Origin: Amphiura filiformis
Lineage: Eukaryota > Echinodermata > Ophiuroidea > Amphilepidida > Amphiuridae
Length of the DNA: 64,000 bases
Direction: 5' to 3'
Assembly (NCBI RefSeq): GCF_039555335.1
Contig: NC_092642.1
Coordinates: 9,992,752 to 10,056,751, forward strand
In this document: positions 22,091 through 32,669 of the stretch, in pieces
Numbering within the stretch: position 1 is the first letter of the stretch
Layout of the letters: each line of letters begins with the position of its first letter
The notes under the pieces: model-generated
What the model was told of the DNA's origin: nothing
Database searches by the model: none
What the model saw: the letters and a program-made list of their open reading frames with translations, nothing else
Program-made: the position numbers and the translations under genes

Positions 22091-22988
22091 TTGAAATTGT
22101 TTGTTAGGAAAGGCATGAAAGGTGATTCAGTTCGGGCACTCATAATTCACACATCGTTTCAAATAAGGTGGGCCCTCAGCCTTTGAATTCGTGAAAATCT
22201 GTGAGGGCCCACTAAAAAGCATCTGTTCTGGCTGCACAACGATGTACGTACATGCATTACCGACACCGTGAGCACCAGATTCATGAGTCGTCTGCAAAAC
22301 TTACCTTGTTGTGAATAAAATGATCAATAATTACTACAAAATGAAGTATGTGTGTGTTCCTTATTGTTAAATTATAATCAGGTGAATTTATAATTATTTG
22401 GGCCCGTAGGCCTTAAAGTTTTGAGAGCAAGGTCCCAAATGGCCCGAGGCTTTTTTTTGCTTATCTGAATATACTGCTTTCATGCTAGTGTAGGTAAAAG
22501 TATGCTCCAACTAAAATTAATTCAAATTTTGAAAAAAAAGCTAGGAAAAGTTCCATAAATAAATTGTGAATTTAATGGTTGGGGAAAACTGCGATGAAAT
22601 TACTAAAAATGGCCAACTTATATCTGGGTCTCGCTTTGCATTGTGGGGGGAAAACATTGGGTTTTTTTATCCACTCCACCCCGAAATGCCCGAAAATATG
22701 AAAATATAAAAAAAAATCCTGCTGTCTGCCCTCTATAGTTCCGAATTACCAAATTTTATTTTTCGATTGTCAACAAAACTGCTGTCGTCCGTGCAACAAC
22801 TTACAAGAGAAATTTGTGAAGTTCATGGGAGTTCACAAAACTCTCCCAAGTTGGTACGGAGTGACGTACATGTAAAGTGTCAAACTGAAGCACATACTAT
22901 TATGCATCCTAAATTATTTACAAACTTACACTTTACAGGCTTCAGTGCTATTTTTCTGCAGATTATTTTATAGAAACCTCCAGTCATC
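22091..22988. other. Upstream region of caspase gene 1
   Basis: Includes a partial dispersed repeat (22478-22580, also at 16300-16415). A pyrimidine-rich TTTTTCTGCAG at about 22951-22961 could be a 3' splice site of a 5'-UTR intron. I see no convincing core promoter. Confidence 0.35.
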
Positions 22989-23196
22989 ATGGCAAGCAAC
23001 ACAACCCAGCCAGATTCACCTTCAGCAGCAAGCAATGATCAGCCTCTACAACGAGAAGATCCAGAAGGAGCAGCTGGTGCAGCGGCTTCATCAGCATCAG
23101 CAGCAGTAGCATCTACTGGGCCTCCACCAGACCTGACTAGTGATACCCCACCTGATGTACTTGATGGCACAACTAGTGCTGATGCAAGAGGGTCAA
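22989..23196 (+). CDS. Caspase 1 exon 1 (prodomain)
   Basis: Starts MASNTTQ and ends in phase 1 at donor GTAAGT (23197). Low-complexity Ala/Ser/Pro composition. Confidence 0.85.
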
Positions 23197-26100
23197 GTAA
23201 GTGGTCAGCCAATGGGCTATTCCAGTTGAAATCTATACACCCCAGGCCTATGGAAGACATGACATTAATTACCCACACAGGGAGTGTGAATTTCAACTGA
23301 AGTTACCTGAATTAAAGTAATGTCTCTCATAGAGGGTATGGATTTCAACTGGAATAGCCTATTCAATTCAATTTATTGAACTCCCATGAAAAATAAACAG
23401 CAAAAGATAAAATATTACCAGAAAGTGAATCCTGTCAATGTTGAAACCAGTTTACAAACAGATAATGAAAAGAAACACACAGCACATTATACACTGTACC
23501 ATACACAAAATATGGTTATGAAATCAAATGCTGTTTATATTTACATTATGTCAACAAACAGTACAAATAGCCTGATTTTGAATGACACAATAACAACTGA
23601 TTTGCCATTGTGTCAAAGATGACCTGACATAAGTAATTGACATAGGACTTCAGATTAAGTGTCATAAATTCCGTGAAATTAACAAATCACATTTGAAAAA
23701 TGTCTACAGGGGAGATATCATGCATGGCAAATGGTGTGGGTGGAGGGGGGGGGTGAAATAGTGAGCACAACAGTCTAAATCCACAATTTCATCATAGTTA
23801 ACATCTTCCTTTTGCAGCTTAAACACATCCCACTACTTTGACATATTTTCAAAATTTAGAATCAAATTTGAATGGGTTCCTTGAATTGTAGAATCCAAGA
23901 GGTATACGAAATACTTATCCCAAATTAATTAATCATTTGCTTCATGCACCTAGTGAAAAATCATTGGCTGTGGATGTACATTTATTTCAACAGTTCCTCT
24001 AACAAGCTGTGAAAATGCGCTGCTGCCTCAGTTCCTGCTGATCAGTATATACAGTTTTTTTCAAAATGTATTATATACTTTTTTGTATTATATAGCTTTT
24101 AGACCATTCTTTGGAAGGCCATCAATCAAAGAGGGTAGCAGTGTAGATCGAGAAGAACCAGCTACAAAGACAGAGGCATCAACAGGTCCATTCAGATTTA
24201 CTGGGTAAGTAGTTCTTTCAGAGAAAAATAATGAGTGTTCTGTTTGTCTTAACCCTGGAGGGGAGGATAGCCATGTACAAAACCTGAGATAGGAATTGAC
24301 TTTGTGAACCATCAGTATTGGTGCTGTGAATTAGTTCAAACTTCTGGCTTCCAGCAAAACTTGCTAGCAGTGTGGGCCTGTAGGTTGCGTTGCCCCACTC
24401 TAAAGAACAGGGGTATATATCTTGATAATTCCCTGTTTTTGGTATGGAAAAAATGAGCACTTTTGAAAGTGATGGAAGAAAAAAAGGCATTTTACCTATT
24501 GAAAGTTTTGGAAATATAAACATCTCATGAAAAGTTAAGACTTCCATGGAAGCATTTCTGTAAAAATATAAATACTCCTGCTAAAGAATATGAGTTGGTT
24601 GATTGCAATGAGACTGGGCACAGTTAGTTGATTGCAATGTTTTGGACACTTGTTTGTCTTCAGTTATTGGACTTTGTATTTCATCACCTTGTTAAGTGCC
24701 TGTTTATAGTTTCCTTTCTACCTTTGTAGTGTTTTAATTCAACTGACTGGTATCAGCAAAATATGTTTTCAATCAAATTTATTGGAATTTGCATCATTTG
24801 CATGGTGCAGTGGTAGAGTAAGCACTGACCACAACACATTTGCAATGGATTATGAGAGCAGCATGTTCGAGGGGTTCATGTCTTTGACTCAGGTGCAAGA
24901 TGTCCCTGGTTCAATTCTCAGTGGAGTCAAATATCACAAATTTATTATCCACTCTCTTCATTACTTCATTTGAAATGTACTGTGGGGAAGGTGCAGTGAC
25001 AAAGACCTCACAGCCAGTTCCAATCAGGGCAATGTCTGAGTGTCTTTACCCCCTACCCTGTGCATCATGGGAGAACAGTGTCTGATATGGGAGAACAGTG
25101 TCTGATATTTACAGAAATACTAACCAGGTTAAAATAAGAAATTAGAAAAAATGCCTAGATCACCCTGTGCAACATATTGTTTTGGTACCAGCTTGGTGGT
25201 ATCATCAAATGTTATTGCTATGAGATTATGATGTGAAGTAATGAAATGATTTTAGTGATATAACAAACAAACATAAGTATCACAAGAACAGAGTCTGAAT
25301 ATGATTTGAAATTAATTGCTACTCTTAAGTTGGTCAACTTGAGCAAGATTCAATCTTGCTTTCAGACATCTTTTTTAGAGGGCTGAGATTTCTAATTGTC
25401 ATCTTCAGAACAACTATAAAATAGATTTTGTGAAGAGTCCAAATTCATGGGTTTCCGACAAAATTCCAGTTTTGGAAAGAGTTGAAAAATGAAACTTGAT
25501 AACATATTATAATGTTGGGTGAAACAATGTTTCTTTTCCTTTTTTCAGGTTTCTTGAATCCATGACCAAAGATGCTGAAATCAGGTATCGCATGGATCAT
25601 AAGAAGCGAGGAATTGCAGTGATATTCAGTCATGAGGAATTCCACTGGAAGACTGGGATGCCAAAGAGAACGGGTAATGCTAAAGATGTAGAGAACCTCA
25701 AGAAATATCTAGGCAAGATGGGATTTGAAATCATGCTCTTTCAAGATCTCACTGTGGAGGAGTTGAAGAGAACTATTGGAATGGGTAAGAGTGAAAAGGA
25801 AAATTTGTAGATTGATTTGAATTACCAGCAAAGATAATGTTTATCTCATGCATATATACCACCTCCGCTATTTACATGTTGACTGTTTTAATTTTTAGTT
25901 TCCAATATTATAATACATAATTTATAACAGTCTATATTCAGGAAAAGGGATTTCTAACTAAACAATGAGAGAAGCAGCATCTACTGTAAGCAAAATAATT
26001 AAGGTACCAGTTATGTTCACCCCTTAAACAAAGGCAAATATGTCAAAATTAAATAAAACAGCCAATTATTCCTGTACTCTTTTAGCTCTTATTTAAGGCC

Positions 26101-29100
26101 TTATTTGTTGAATATAGTTGAGAATAAAAGAAAGTAAAGTGATCTAAAACCTAAGGAAGAAACAAAATCAAAAGTTCCACTTTTGTGTTCTAATCAGTGA
26201 AAGCATGATGCTAATTTTGCGCTAGATCTTTTGTTTGAGAACGCTTTGTGTACAAATGAATAGGGCATGCAAGAGAGCAAACTGCAGCTTTTGAATTTGC
26301 ATCTTCCTTGGGTTTTTGGATTGTTGTGTCTTTATTTCTAGATCTTAAATTCAAGCTAAAAGATGTAGCCTTTGGCTGCTGGTTCCAGTTATGACATATC
26401 TGTTTTTGTTTAGGATATACAGGGATTCAACATAACTGGTACCTTAATTCTTTTGCTTACTGTATTTTGTGAATGTTTTGAGTAATCCATTAGTCATTTT
26501 CCCATCATTGTTATTTCAGCTGCCATGGGTACAGACCACAGTGACTCAGACTGTTTCATGTGTATATTTCTAACTCATGGAGACGATGGTGTAGTGTATG
26601 GACATGATGGCACTCTACCTATTCAAGTATTCTATGATATCTTCAGAGGAGAAAATTGTCCTTCACTTGTAGGAAAACCGAAAATATTTCTTATTCAGGT
26701 AAGGCACCAGAAACAAATTTGTTCAATCTTTGAATCGACCGTCGATGCTGCTTCGATGCTTGCAATTAATCAACTAATTTATCAGAATTAATGTTAAATT
26801 TATATTGCCCAATATCGCTACAGGTACAAATTACTATTTCATCACAATCAATAATAGTAAATTAATTGATTTCATAAATAATATAATAAAGATCAACCAG
26901 GCATTGATGGTCGATCGAAAGATCGAAATAATTTGTTTCTATTGCCTAATTTTTTGTCAAACATGCATGCTGAATTAAGATCCACTCAGACCAAAGTCTT
27001 TGCCCAATACCTGTTTGGATTAGATCGTGTTACATATTGATATTTTATGGTTGTTCAAAGTTATGAGCTGGATGGGAAGAATATGAATTCCCCAGGAATA
27101 TAAACCCAACATTTTTCCCGCAAGAAGATATACGACTTTTCAAGTATTTCTCTTTATTTTCAACCTTAAATTTCCTCCAAACACAAAATTTCCTGGGAAT
27201 GAGCTTCCCAAATTCTCCACTTTAGGCTTGGGGCTTCTTATGATATAGTTAGAGTGTTTGTAATCCATATATTTCAGTAATATGAAATGAATTTGTTCAT
27301 CTGGATGCAGCAATCAAAAAATACCTTGACGACTCTCCTGTGACAATCAACTTTTAGTACTCTGTTGTAATTTTGATAGAATTTGTCCCATTTTACATTG
27401 ACAGGCATGTCGTGGTGAGAAGCATGAAATTGGAGTTGAGCCGCTTGAAACTGATGCAGAAGATGAACCTGATAGTGGTTTAATTGTACAAGATGCAGGC
27501 CCAAAACCAACCATTCCAGCAGGGGCAGATTTTCTTATATGCTACTCAGTTACACAAGGTAAGGTGTCTTGGTAATGAGACTCATTGTTCCCACAGCCTG
27601 AAATAATTTATGGAATTTTAAATACTGTGTTGTTTGTATTAAATGCTCCCTCTTAAAGGCCCCTTCCAATTTTCAATGAAAATTTGACAAATATGCAAAC
27701 TTTTCCAGGCCATATCGTGTGAATAAGCTTAAAACTTGCATCAGTCATGTCAGTTACGGTGCTAAATTGCATGGACAAAACCTATTATGACTCAAACTTC
27801 CATCCAGTTCATTGCCTCATTATGGTAGAATTTCACCAGATTCTTATTTGATGATGCACTTACGGATGTAATTTTGTTGTTATTTCATTGTATTTACCGT
27901 GAATCCGTGATAATATCATATTCCACATGGTTCAGTGTGCTTCCCCATCTCTTGTATTTTAACCTGAAAGTGACAGTAAGTGTTTGCTACCAAGCTTTTT
28001 TCCAGTGAAAATTCACTTCTAATAATACCTAATAGAACAAAATAAGCAATAGAAACATGTTCAATTCACACATTTCATTAGAAAACATATATAAAGAATT
28101 GTTAGTAATTTCACTAAAAATTGGGACTTTTGGCAATACTTTTGAAGAAGTGCTACTACCAAGGGGTTGACAGTGTTTCGCCGATTCTCCAAATTTGGCA
28201 AAATTTGCACGCTACGGTATGCTATACAGAAGTTGCCGGGAATCACAAATTTGGTACCAGCATGGGCGCCGCCATCTTTGGAAAAGGGGGTGCTGGCGAC
28301 CGTCGAGCACCCCTGAGCGCCCAGCACCATGACTACGAGTAGCAGTACGCGTTCCCGACTGTCAATCATCAAGGGTCAATCACCTCGAGCTTGACAACGA
28401 TATCTGAATAGACTATTGCCAAGTCTTACGTGTAGGCGCGAAATTAAGGTTAATTTTTGTGATTGAAACAGTATTTTTCTTGTATAAATCTTGGTCTGGA
28501 GAGTGGGATTGTTGGTCGATTTGATGTATTTAATAAATTAAGTTAATGGATGCGCTAAAAATATTATTAAAAGTATTAAACACAGCTATTCAACATTTGA
28601 AAAAAATACACTGTTGCAGGCTTGAAAAGGTCTAACCTTGGTTGCAGCAATCCGTGATTTTCACGGGTAATTTTATTTCTTGAACGCGGAGCACGGTCGC
28701 GATGCAGCTGGTAGAAATCGCGGTAGTGTTCCAGGCCTACGCGATGGCAGGGAAATAGCGGCATCCATAGTTTTATTACATTTATCCTCGAGTGACGCTT
28801 CCCAATCTTTATTTATTCCCTGCTACTACCCTAATAGATGAAGATTAGTTTTAGGGTTAGGATTAGGTAATAGGATAAAGAGTTCAGGGTTAGAATTATT
28901 GTTGAGGGTAGTGACCACTAATCACTATAATGAAGTTACCATTAACTTTTCAAAGATAATCCTTTATTTATTCTTATGTATACTTTCTTTTCTATCTTTC
29001 CAGGTTTTTACTCTCATAGAGACACAGCCTACGGCTCATGGTACGTTCAGGCATTATGTCACGCATTAGATACGTATGGTACATCCTTAGAATTCACCCA

Positions 29101-29257
29101 TCTTCTCACTATCGTCAACAGAACGGTAGCCAACAGAGCCGTGGAACGTTGTCTACAAGCTAGTATGATAGGCAAGAAACAAATCCCATGCTTTATGTCT
29201 ATGCTAACTAAACAACTCTATTTTACTCCCAAACCAAGTGTGCAAAAGAAAAAGTGA
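22989..29257 (+). CDS. Executioner-type caspase 1 (six exons, 379 aa)
   Basis: A cysteine protease that cuts after Asp during apoptosis. Exons: 22989-23196, 24096-24204, 25549-25784, 26520-26698, 27405-27558 and 29004-29257. All introns are GT-AG and phases match throughout, giving 1,140 nt with stop. Residues 1-105 are a Ser/Ala/Pro-rich prodomain with no recognisable CARD or DED. The p20 part has the P1-Asp-binding Arg146 in KRTGN, catalytic His204 in LTHGDDG and catalytic Cys246 in QACRG. LETD (258-261) sits where caspase-3 is cut for activation. The p10 part carries YSHRD (298-302), [21 protein letters not shown] and [12 protein letters not shown]. The Trp usual in YSWR is His300. Start ATG in the context ATCATGG. 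The family is certain; caspase-3/7-like is inferred from the motifs. Confidence 0.95.
23214..23360. mobile_element. GGCTATTCCA-family MITE (copy a), intron 1 of caspase 1
   Basis: Ends GGGCTATTCCAGTTGAAATC and its inverted partner GATTTCAACTGGAATAGCC. Starts only 17 bp after the exon 1 donor. The same family recurs at 32518, 37305, 39495, 51936 and 53830. Confidence 0.8.
24096..24204 (+). CDS. Caspase 1 exon 2
   Basis: The acceptor TATATAG is followed by codons for [13 protein letters not shown]; the exon ends GPFRFTG in phase 2 at GTAAGT. It links the prodomain to the p20 part. The acceptor has a rather AT-rich, weak polypyrimidine tract. Confidence 0.75.
24793..24935 (+). repeat. tRNA-derived SINE relic (intron 2 of caspase 1)
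   Basis: A-box-like TGGTGCAGTGGTAGAGTAAGC and B-box-like CTGGTTCAATTCTC, but about 100 bases apart, so the tRNA head contains extra sequence. A second TGTTCGAGG-like box lies between them. Confidence 0.45.
25549..25784 (+). CDS. Caspase 1 exon 3 (p20 N-terminal part)
   Basis: Acceptor TTTTTTCAG. Encodes [19 protein letters not shown], the KRTGNAKD substrate-binding Arg region and [19 protein letters not shown], all at their usual caspase positions. Ends in phase 1 at GTAAGA. Confidence 0.93.
26520..26698 (+). CDS. Caspase 1 exon 4 (catalytic His)
   Basis: Acceptor TTATTTCAG. Encodes the [10 protein letters not shown] catalytic His block and GKPKIFLIQ. Ends in phase 0 just before the QACRG Cys codon at donor GTAAGG, whose last four bases belong to a MITE and its target duplication. 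Confidence 0.95.
26700..26949. mobile_element. Harbinger-like MITE abutting the exon 4 splice donor
   Basis: TAA (26700-26702) and TAA (26947-26949) flank a 244-bp element with ends GGCACCAGAAACAAATT and, inverted, GGCAATAGAAACAAATT. The imperfect inverted arms are about 46 bp (roughly 38 matches). The left TAA is bases 2-4 of the splice donor GTAAGG, and the GG is the start of the element. Confidence 0.75.
27405..27558 (+). CDS. Caspase 1 exon 5 (catalytic Cys)
   Basis: Acceptor CATTGACAG. Opens with [10 protein letters not shown], completing QACRG with the previous exon, then the acidic linker [12 protein letters not shown] and the GADFLICYS strand. Ends in phase 1 at GTAAGG. Confidence 0.95.
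27559..29003. other. Intron 5 of caspase 1
   Basis: 1,445 bp. Contains no recognised transposon. Degenerate TTAGGGTTAGG-like text lies near 28840-28890. Confidence 0.7.
29004..29257 (+). CDS. Caspase 1 exon 6 (p10, terminal)
   Basis: Acceptor TCTTTCCAG. Encodes the whole p10 core, with GSWYVQALC and LEFTHLL motifs, and ends in a basic tail (VQKKK) at TGA. A possible polyadenylation signal AATAAA lies at about 29803, beyond a MITE. Confidence 0.95.
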
Positions 29258-29413
29258 TGTAACTTTTTAAAATTATTATTCCTTCTTGTCATAGTCTTGA
29301 GGTATGGATTGTGAGAAGAAGAGAATTTGTTGTTTGATTAGTGCAATTCAGAAAGCATTTCAGAGATGTCAGCAATCTCTGCTCTTTGAGCTTGCCATAA
29401 CTATGAAGACTAC

Positions 29414-29687
29414 AACCCGGGAAATTAATAGTTGGCACACATGCACTAAACAATGGAAATGCGAGCCCTATTAAAATTGGGGAGGCGAGGAAAACATGCA
29501 TACAATATATGTGTTGTACAGACTCCCCTATATCTCATCCTTCCCCACTCCCCATCATTCAATGTTGGAGGGTCTCATGGACCTGTTGACAACATGGCTT
29601 GGTCCAACATTGAATTGGGGGAGCGGGGGCAGAGATATACCAAAAGACAGGCAAACTGTGCCAACCTTTTTTTCCTGGGTTGTCCGA
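29414..29687. mobile_element. ACAACCC-ended palindromic MITE, copy 1
   Basis: Ends ACAACCCGGGAAATTAATAG and, inverted, ACAACCCAGGAAAAAAAGG, both leading into TTGGCAC. An internal inverted pair is CATTCAATGTTGGAGG and CCAACATTGAATTGGG. About 97 percent the same as 32016-32289 by eye, which marks recent spread or local duplication. Confidence 0.8.
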
Positions 29688-30094
29688 GTCAAATCCTAAA
29701 TATTGCATCTGTTTTCCGTTTTTACTCAATAACTTTGCAACGGAATGTTGAATTATCTTCATATTTCACACAAAAACATATAAGTGATAGGGCTTTACGA
29801 TAAATAAAAAAAATTGAAAAAATGTATTTGTTTCTTTAGGGAGTGGTCATTAAAAACATCGCTAATGCGTGGTTTTGCGTCTTGGCTTGGGTCTGAATTA
29901 CGCGAAAACTGACAAAAAAGGAAAGAATGATTTTTAAATGCAGTATTACATCGAATTGCTTCTAATTCAAATGATAAATAAAAAGAACTGAATGAGCAAT
30001 TTTCAATCAGCTATTATTACATCAAATTAATGTAATTGCACCCGTATCATAGATAGGGCAATTTTATGTATGTTTATATAAAAACATCATCAGT
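29688..30094. other. Intergenic DNA, nothing recognised
   Basis: AT-rich sequence between the palindromic MITE and the large inverted repeat. No coding family. Confidence 0.4.
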
Positions 30095-31030
30095 GCGGAA
30101 ATTACGATGATATTTGTACAGTGCCGTAAAATATAGGTAGACATACAGAAAAAAGACGGACATTGGCTTATGACAAATATAATATGATGAAGAATATTGT
30201 AAAATAAAAATGAAAAAGAAATCTAAATACATTCAGGGGCTCGAACCGTGTTCCACTGCGCCTGAGGCAGATGCCGTATCAATTCGCCACAGAGCTGTGT
30301 AACTTCAATGGCTTAAACTATAATATAATGCTATTCAAGATGCATGTATATAAATATCGCTCTACATACGGTATACAGTCAAAAATTACTTTTTACGGCA
30401 TTTGTTTCATTAACTGAATATTTATCATATAGCAGGTGTTGGCTGACATTGTGCTTCACATTTAGTTCAGTTTTTGTCCGGGATAAATGACTACGGGACA
30501 AAATCGGACGGTATACACGTCTTTTAAGAGTAAAGAATTTTAATATAATATTACTTTCTTTTTTATTTATACAAACGTGTACATCGCTCGCTTTTTGTCC
30601 CAAAGTCATTTTACCTCGCCCAAAACTGAAATAAATGTGGAGCACAATGTCAGCCAACACCTGCTATATGATAAATATTCAGTTAATGAAACAAAATGCC
30701 GTAAAAAGTAATTTTTGGACTGTATACCGTATGTAGAGCGTATATTTATATACATGCATCTTGAATAGCATTATATTATAGTTTAAGCCTGTTGAAGTTA
30801 CACAGCTCTGTGGTTCAATGGATACGGCATCTGCCACAGGCGCATTGGAACACGGGTTCGAGCCCCTGAATATATTTAGATTTCTTTTACTTTTCTTTTT
30901 GTTATTATTTTACAATATCCTTCATCATATTATATTCATCATTCTATTAATTTTTGCCAATGTCCGTCCTTCTTTTTTTTCTGTATTTCTACCTTTATTT
31001 TACGGCACTGTACAAATATCACCATAATTG
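30095..31030. repeat. Large inverted repeat with a tRNA-like segment in each arm
   Basis: The left arm (about 30095-30475) is matched by the right arm (about 30610-31030). The outer pair is ATTTGTACAGTGCCGTAAAA and its complement; the inner pair is GTGTTGGCTGACATTGTGCT and its complement. The spacer is about 130 bp. Each arm holds a tRNA-like unit: on the right, CTCTGTGGTTCAATGGATAC and GGGTTCGAGCCCC (30797-30870, plus); on the left, the mirror image (30238-30302, minus). Confidence 0.85.
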
Positions 31031-31494
31031 CGGCACCAAGTTGTTTGTCAAAATGGAAACTCGGATGGCTTTCAAAACAGAGCATCACGTGTCCACGGCC
31101 ATGATGCTTGAACTAAAAAAGTTTGAAATTGCCAATCACAATGCCTAATATGGCCATTATATACCATGAGAGATTTTTCAATTCAGAAAAAATATTTGAA
31201 CCGTTTTTACTTAAAAATGTGAATTTTAAGGTGTTACAATCCAAACCGGAAACAAGTTTCGTTCCTTCAGGTTGCATGAGATATGATGTGCATATAAATG
31301 GTAAAAAAATGATGCTTTTATAGCACTTACGAGAAAGTCATATTTTCAAATTACTGCAGATATACAGTTTTGTTGGTTGCGTAGGCCTATAAATTTTTAA
31401 ACATTGAATATTAAAAAAGGATTTATTGATTATCGATAATCGATAATTATTGATTATCGGTAATATTTTTGATTAATTTTAATTTTTGCATATT
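31031..31494. other. Intergenic DNA
   Basis: No gene recognised. Contains a cluster of short ATCGATAAT palindromes at about 31425-31465. Confidence 0.4.
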
Positions 31495-32005
31495 GAAACG
31501 AATATGGGGATTAATCCATGAACATTTGGTGGCCATATCTTAATGCTTTATATTTTATAAGCCAAAATATGAAATTAGATGCATTTTTAGGAAGAATTAT
31601 CATAGCTTTAAACTACGAAAATAATCGGCAATCATATAATATTCTTTTGACTTATTCCTTATTTCACAATATTTTTTATCAATATGAGCTTTACATATTG
31701 ATATGAATGTGAGGATTACTCCCTTAAAATTTCGTGCTCATACCTTTTATGGTTTTTAGTTTATAAACCAAAATATGAAGTTAGATGCATATTTTGGACG
31801 AGTTATCATAGCTTTAAACTTGAAAATAATCGGCAATTATATAATATTCGTTTGACTTATACCTTATTTCACAATATTTTTTGTTTATATTAATTTCATA
31901 TATTGATATGAATGTGAGGATTATTTCCTGAAAATTTGGTGGCCATACCTTTAACGGTTTTTATTTTACAAGCCAAAATATGAAATTAGATGCATATTTT
32001 TGGAA
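31495..32005. repeat. 206-bp tandem repeat, about 2.5 copies
   Basis: CCAAAATATGAAATTAGATG recurs near 31562, 31768 and 31973, with AATCGGCAAT, TATAATATTC and CTTATTTCACAATATTTTTT between. The array ends where the second ACAACCC element begins. Confidence 0.85.
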
Positions 32006-32015
32006 TTGATTCGGA

Positions 32016-32289
32016 CAACCCGGAAATTAATAGTTGGCACACATGCACTAAACAATGGAAATGCGAGCCCTATTAAAATTGGGGAGGCGAGGAAAACATG
32101 CAGACAATATATGTGTTGTACAGACTCCCCCCTATATCTCATCCTTCCCCACTCCCCATCATTCAATGTTGGAGGGTCTCATGGACCTTTTGACAACATG
32201 GCTTGGTCCAACATTGAATTGGGGGAGCGGGGGCAGAGATATACCAAAAGACAGGCAAACTGTGCCAACCTTTTTTTCCTGGGTTGTAG
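32016..32289. mobile_element. ACAACCC-ended palindromic MITE, copy 2
   Basis: Near-identical to 29414-29687 in the same orientation. Its left flank (GGAATTGATTCGG) resembles the inverted right flank of copy 1 (GGATTTGACTCGG), so the true terminus may extend about 13 bp further on one side. Confidence 0.8.
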
Positions 32290-32517
32290 GTTTATAAGGT
32301 TTAAGCTTAACTCTTACTCCAATACTATATAGCCCTTACATAAATACACTCAGTGGGACGTCTCATGCATGTGCTTGGTAAGACCACCGTACAGCACCAT
32401 ACATGTATGCCATAGCATTGTCATTGGATGTGGATGGTGCTGGCAGTAACCAAATTGTTGGTACATGTTTGGCTTTTTGAAAAATTAGTGTTAAGTGAGT
32501 AAAAAGTAAATGTCAAA

Positions 32518-32669
32518 TGGGCATTCAGTTGAAATACACCACACATATGGGTGCAGATTTCAAATGGAACCACCCATTCATGTGACCCCATTTGAAATTT
32601 ACACTCTCTGTGTGGAAGATTAAGGTCATGTCTTCTATATGGGGTGTATGGATTTCAACTGGAATAGCC
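32518..32669. mobile_element. GGCTATTCCA-family MITE (copy b)
   Basis: The right end GGATTTCAACTGGAATAGCC is well kept; the left end is eroded (GGCATTCAGTTGAAATACA). The internal half-palindrome TTTGAAATTTACACTC is kept. Confidence 0.7.

Noticed and set aside
28840-28890. True telomeric repeat
   Set aside because: Only a few scattered TTAGGG-like words, in an intron between coding exons; not a chromosome end.
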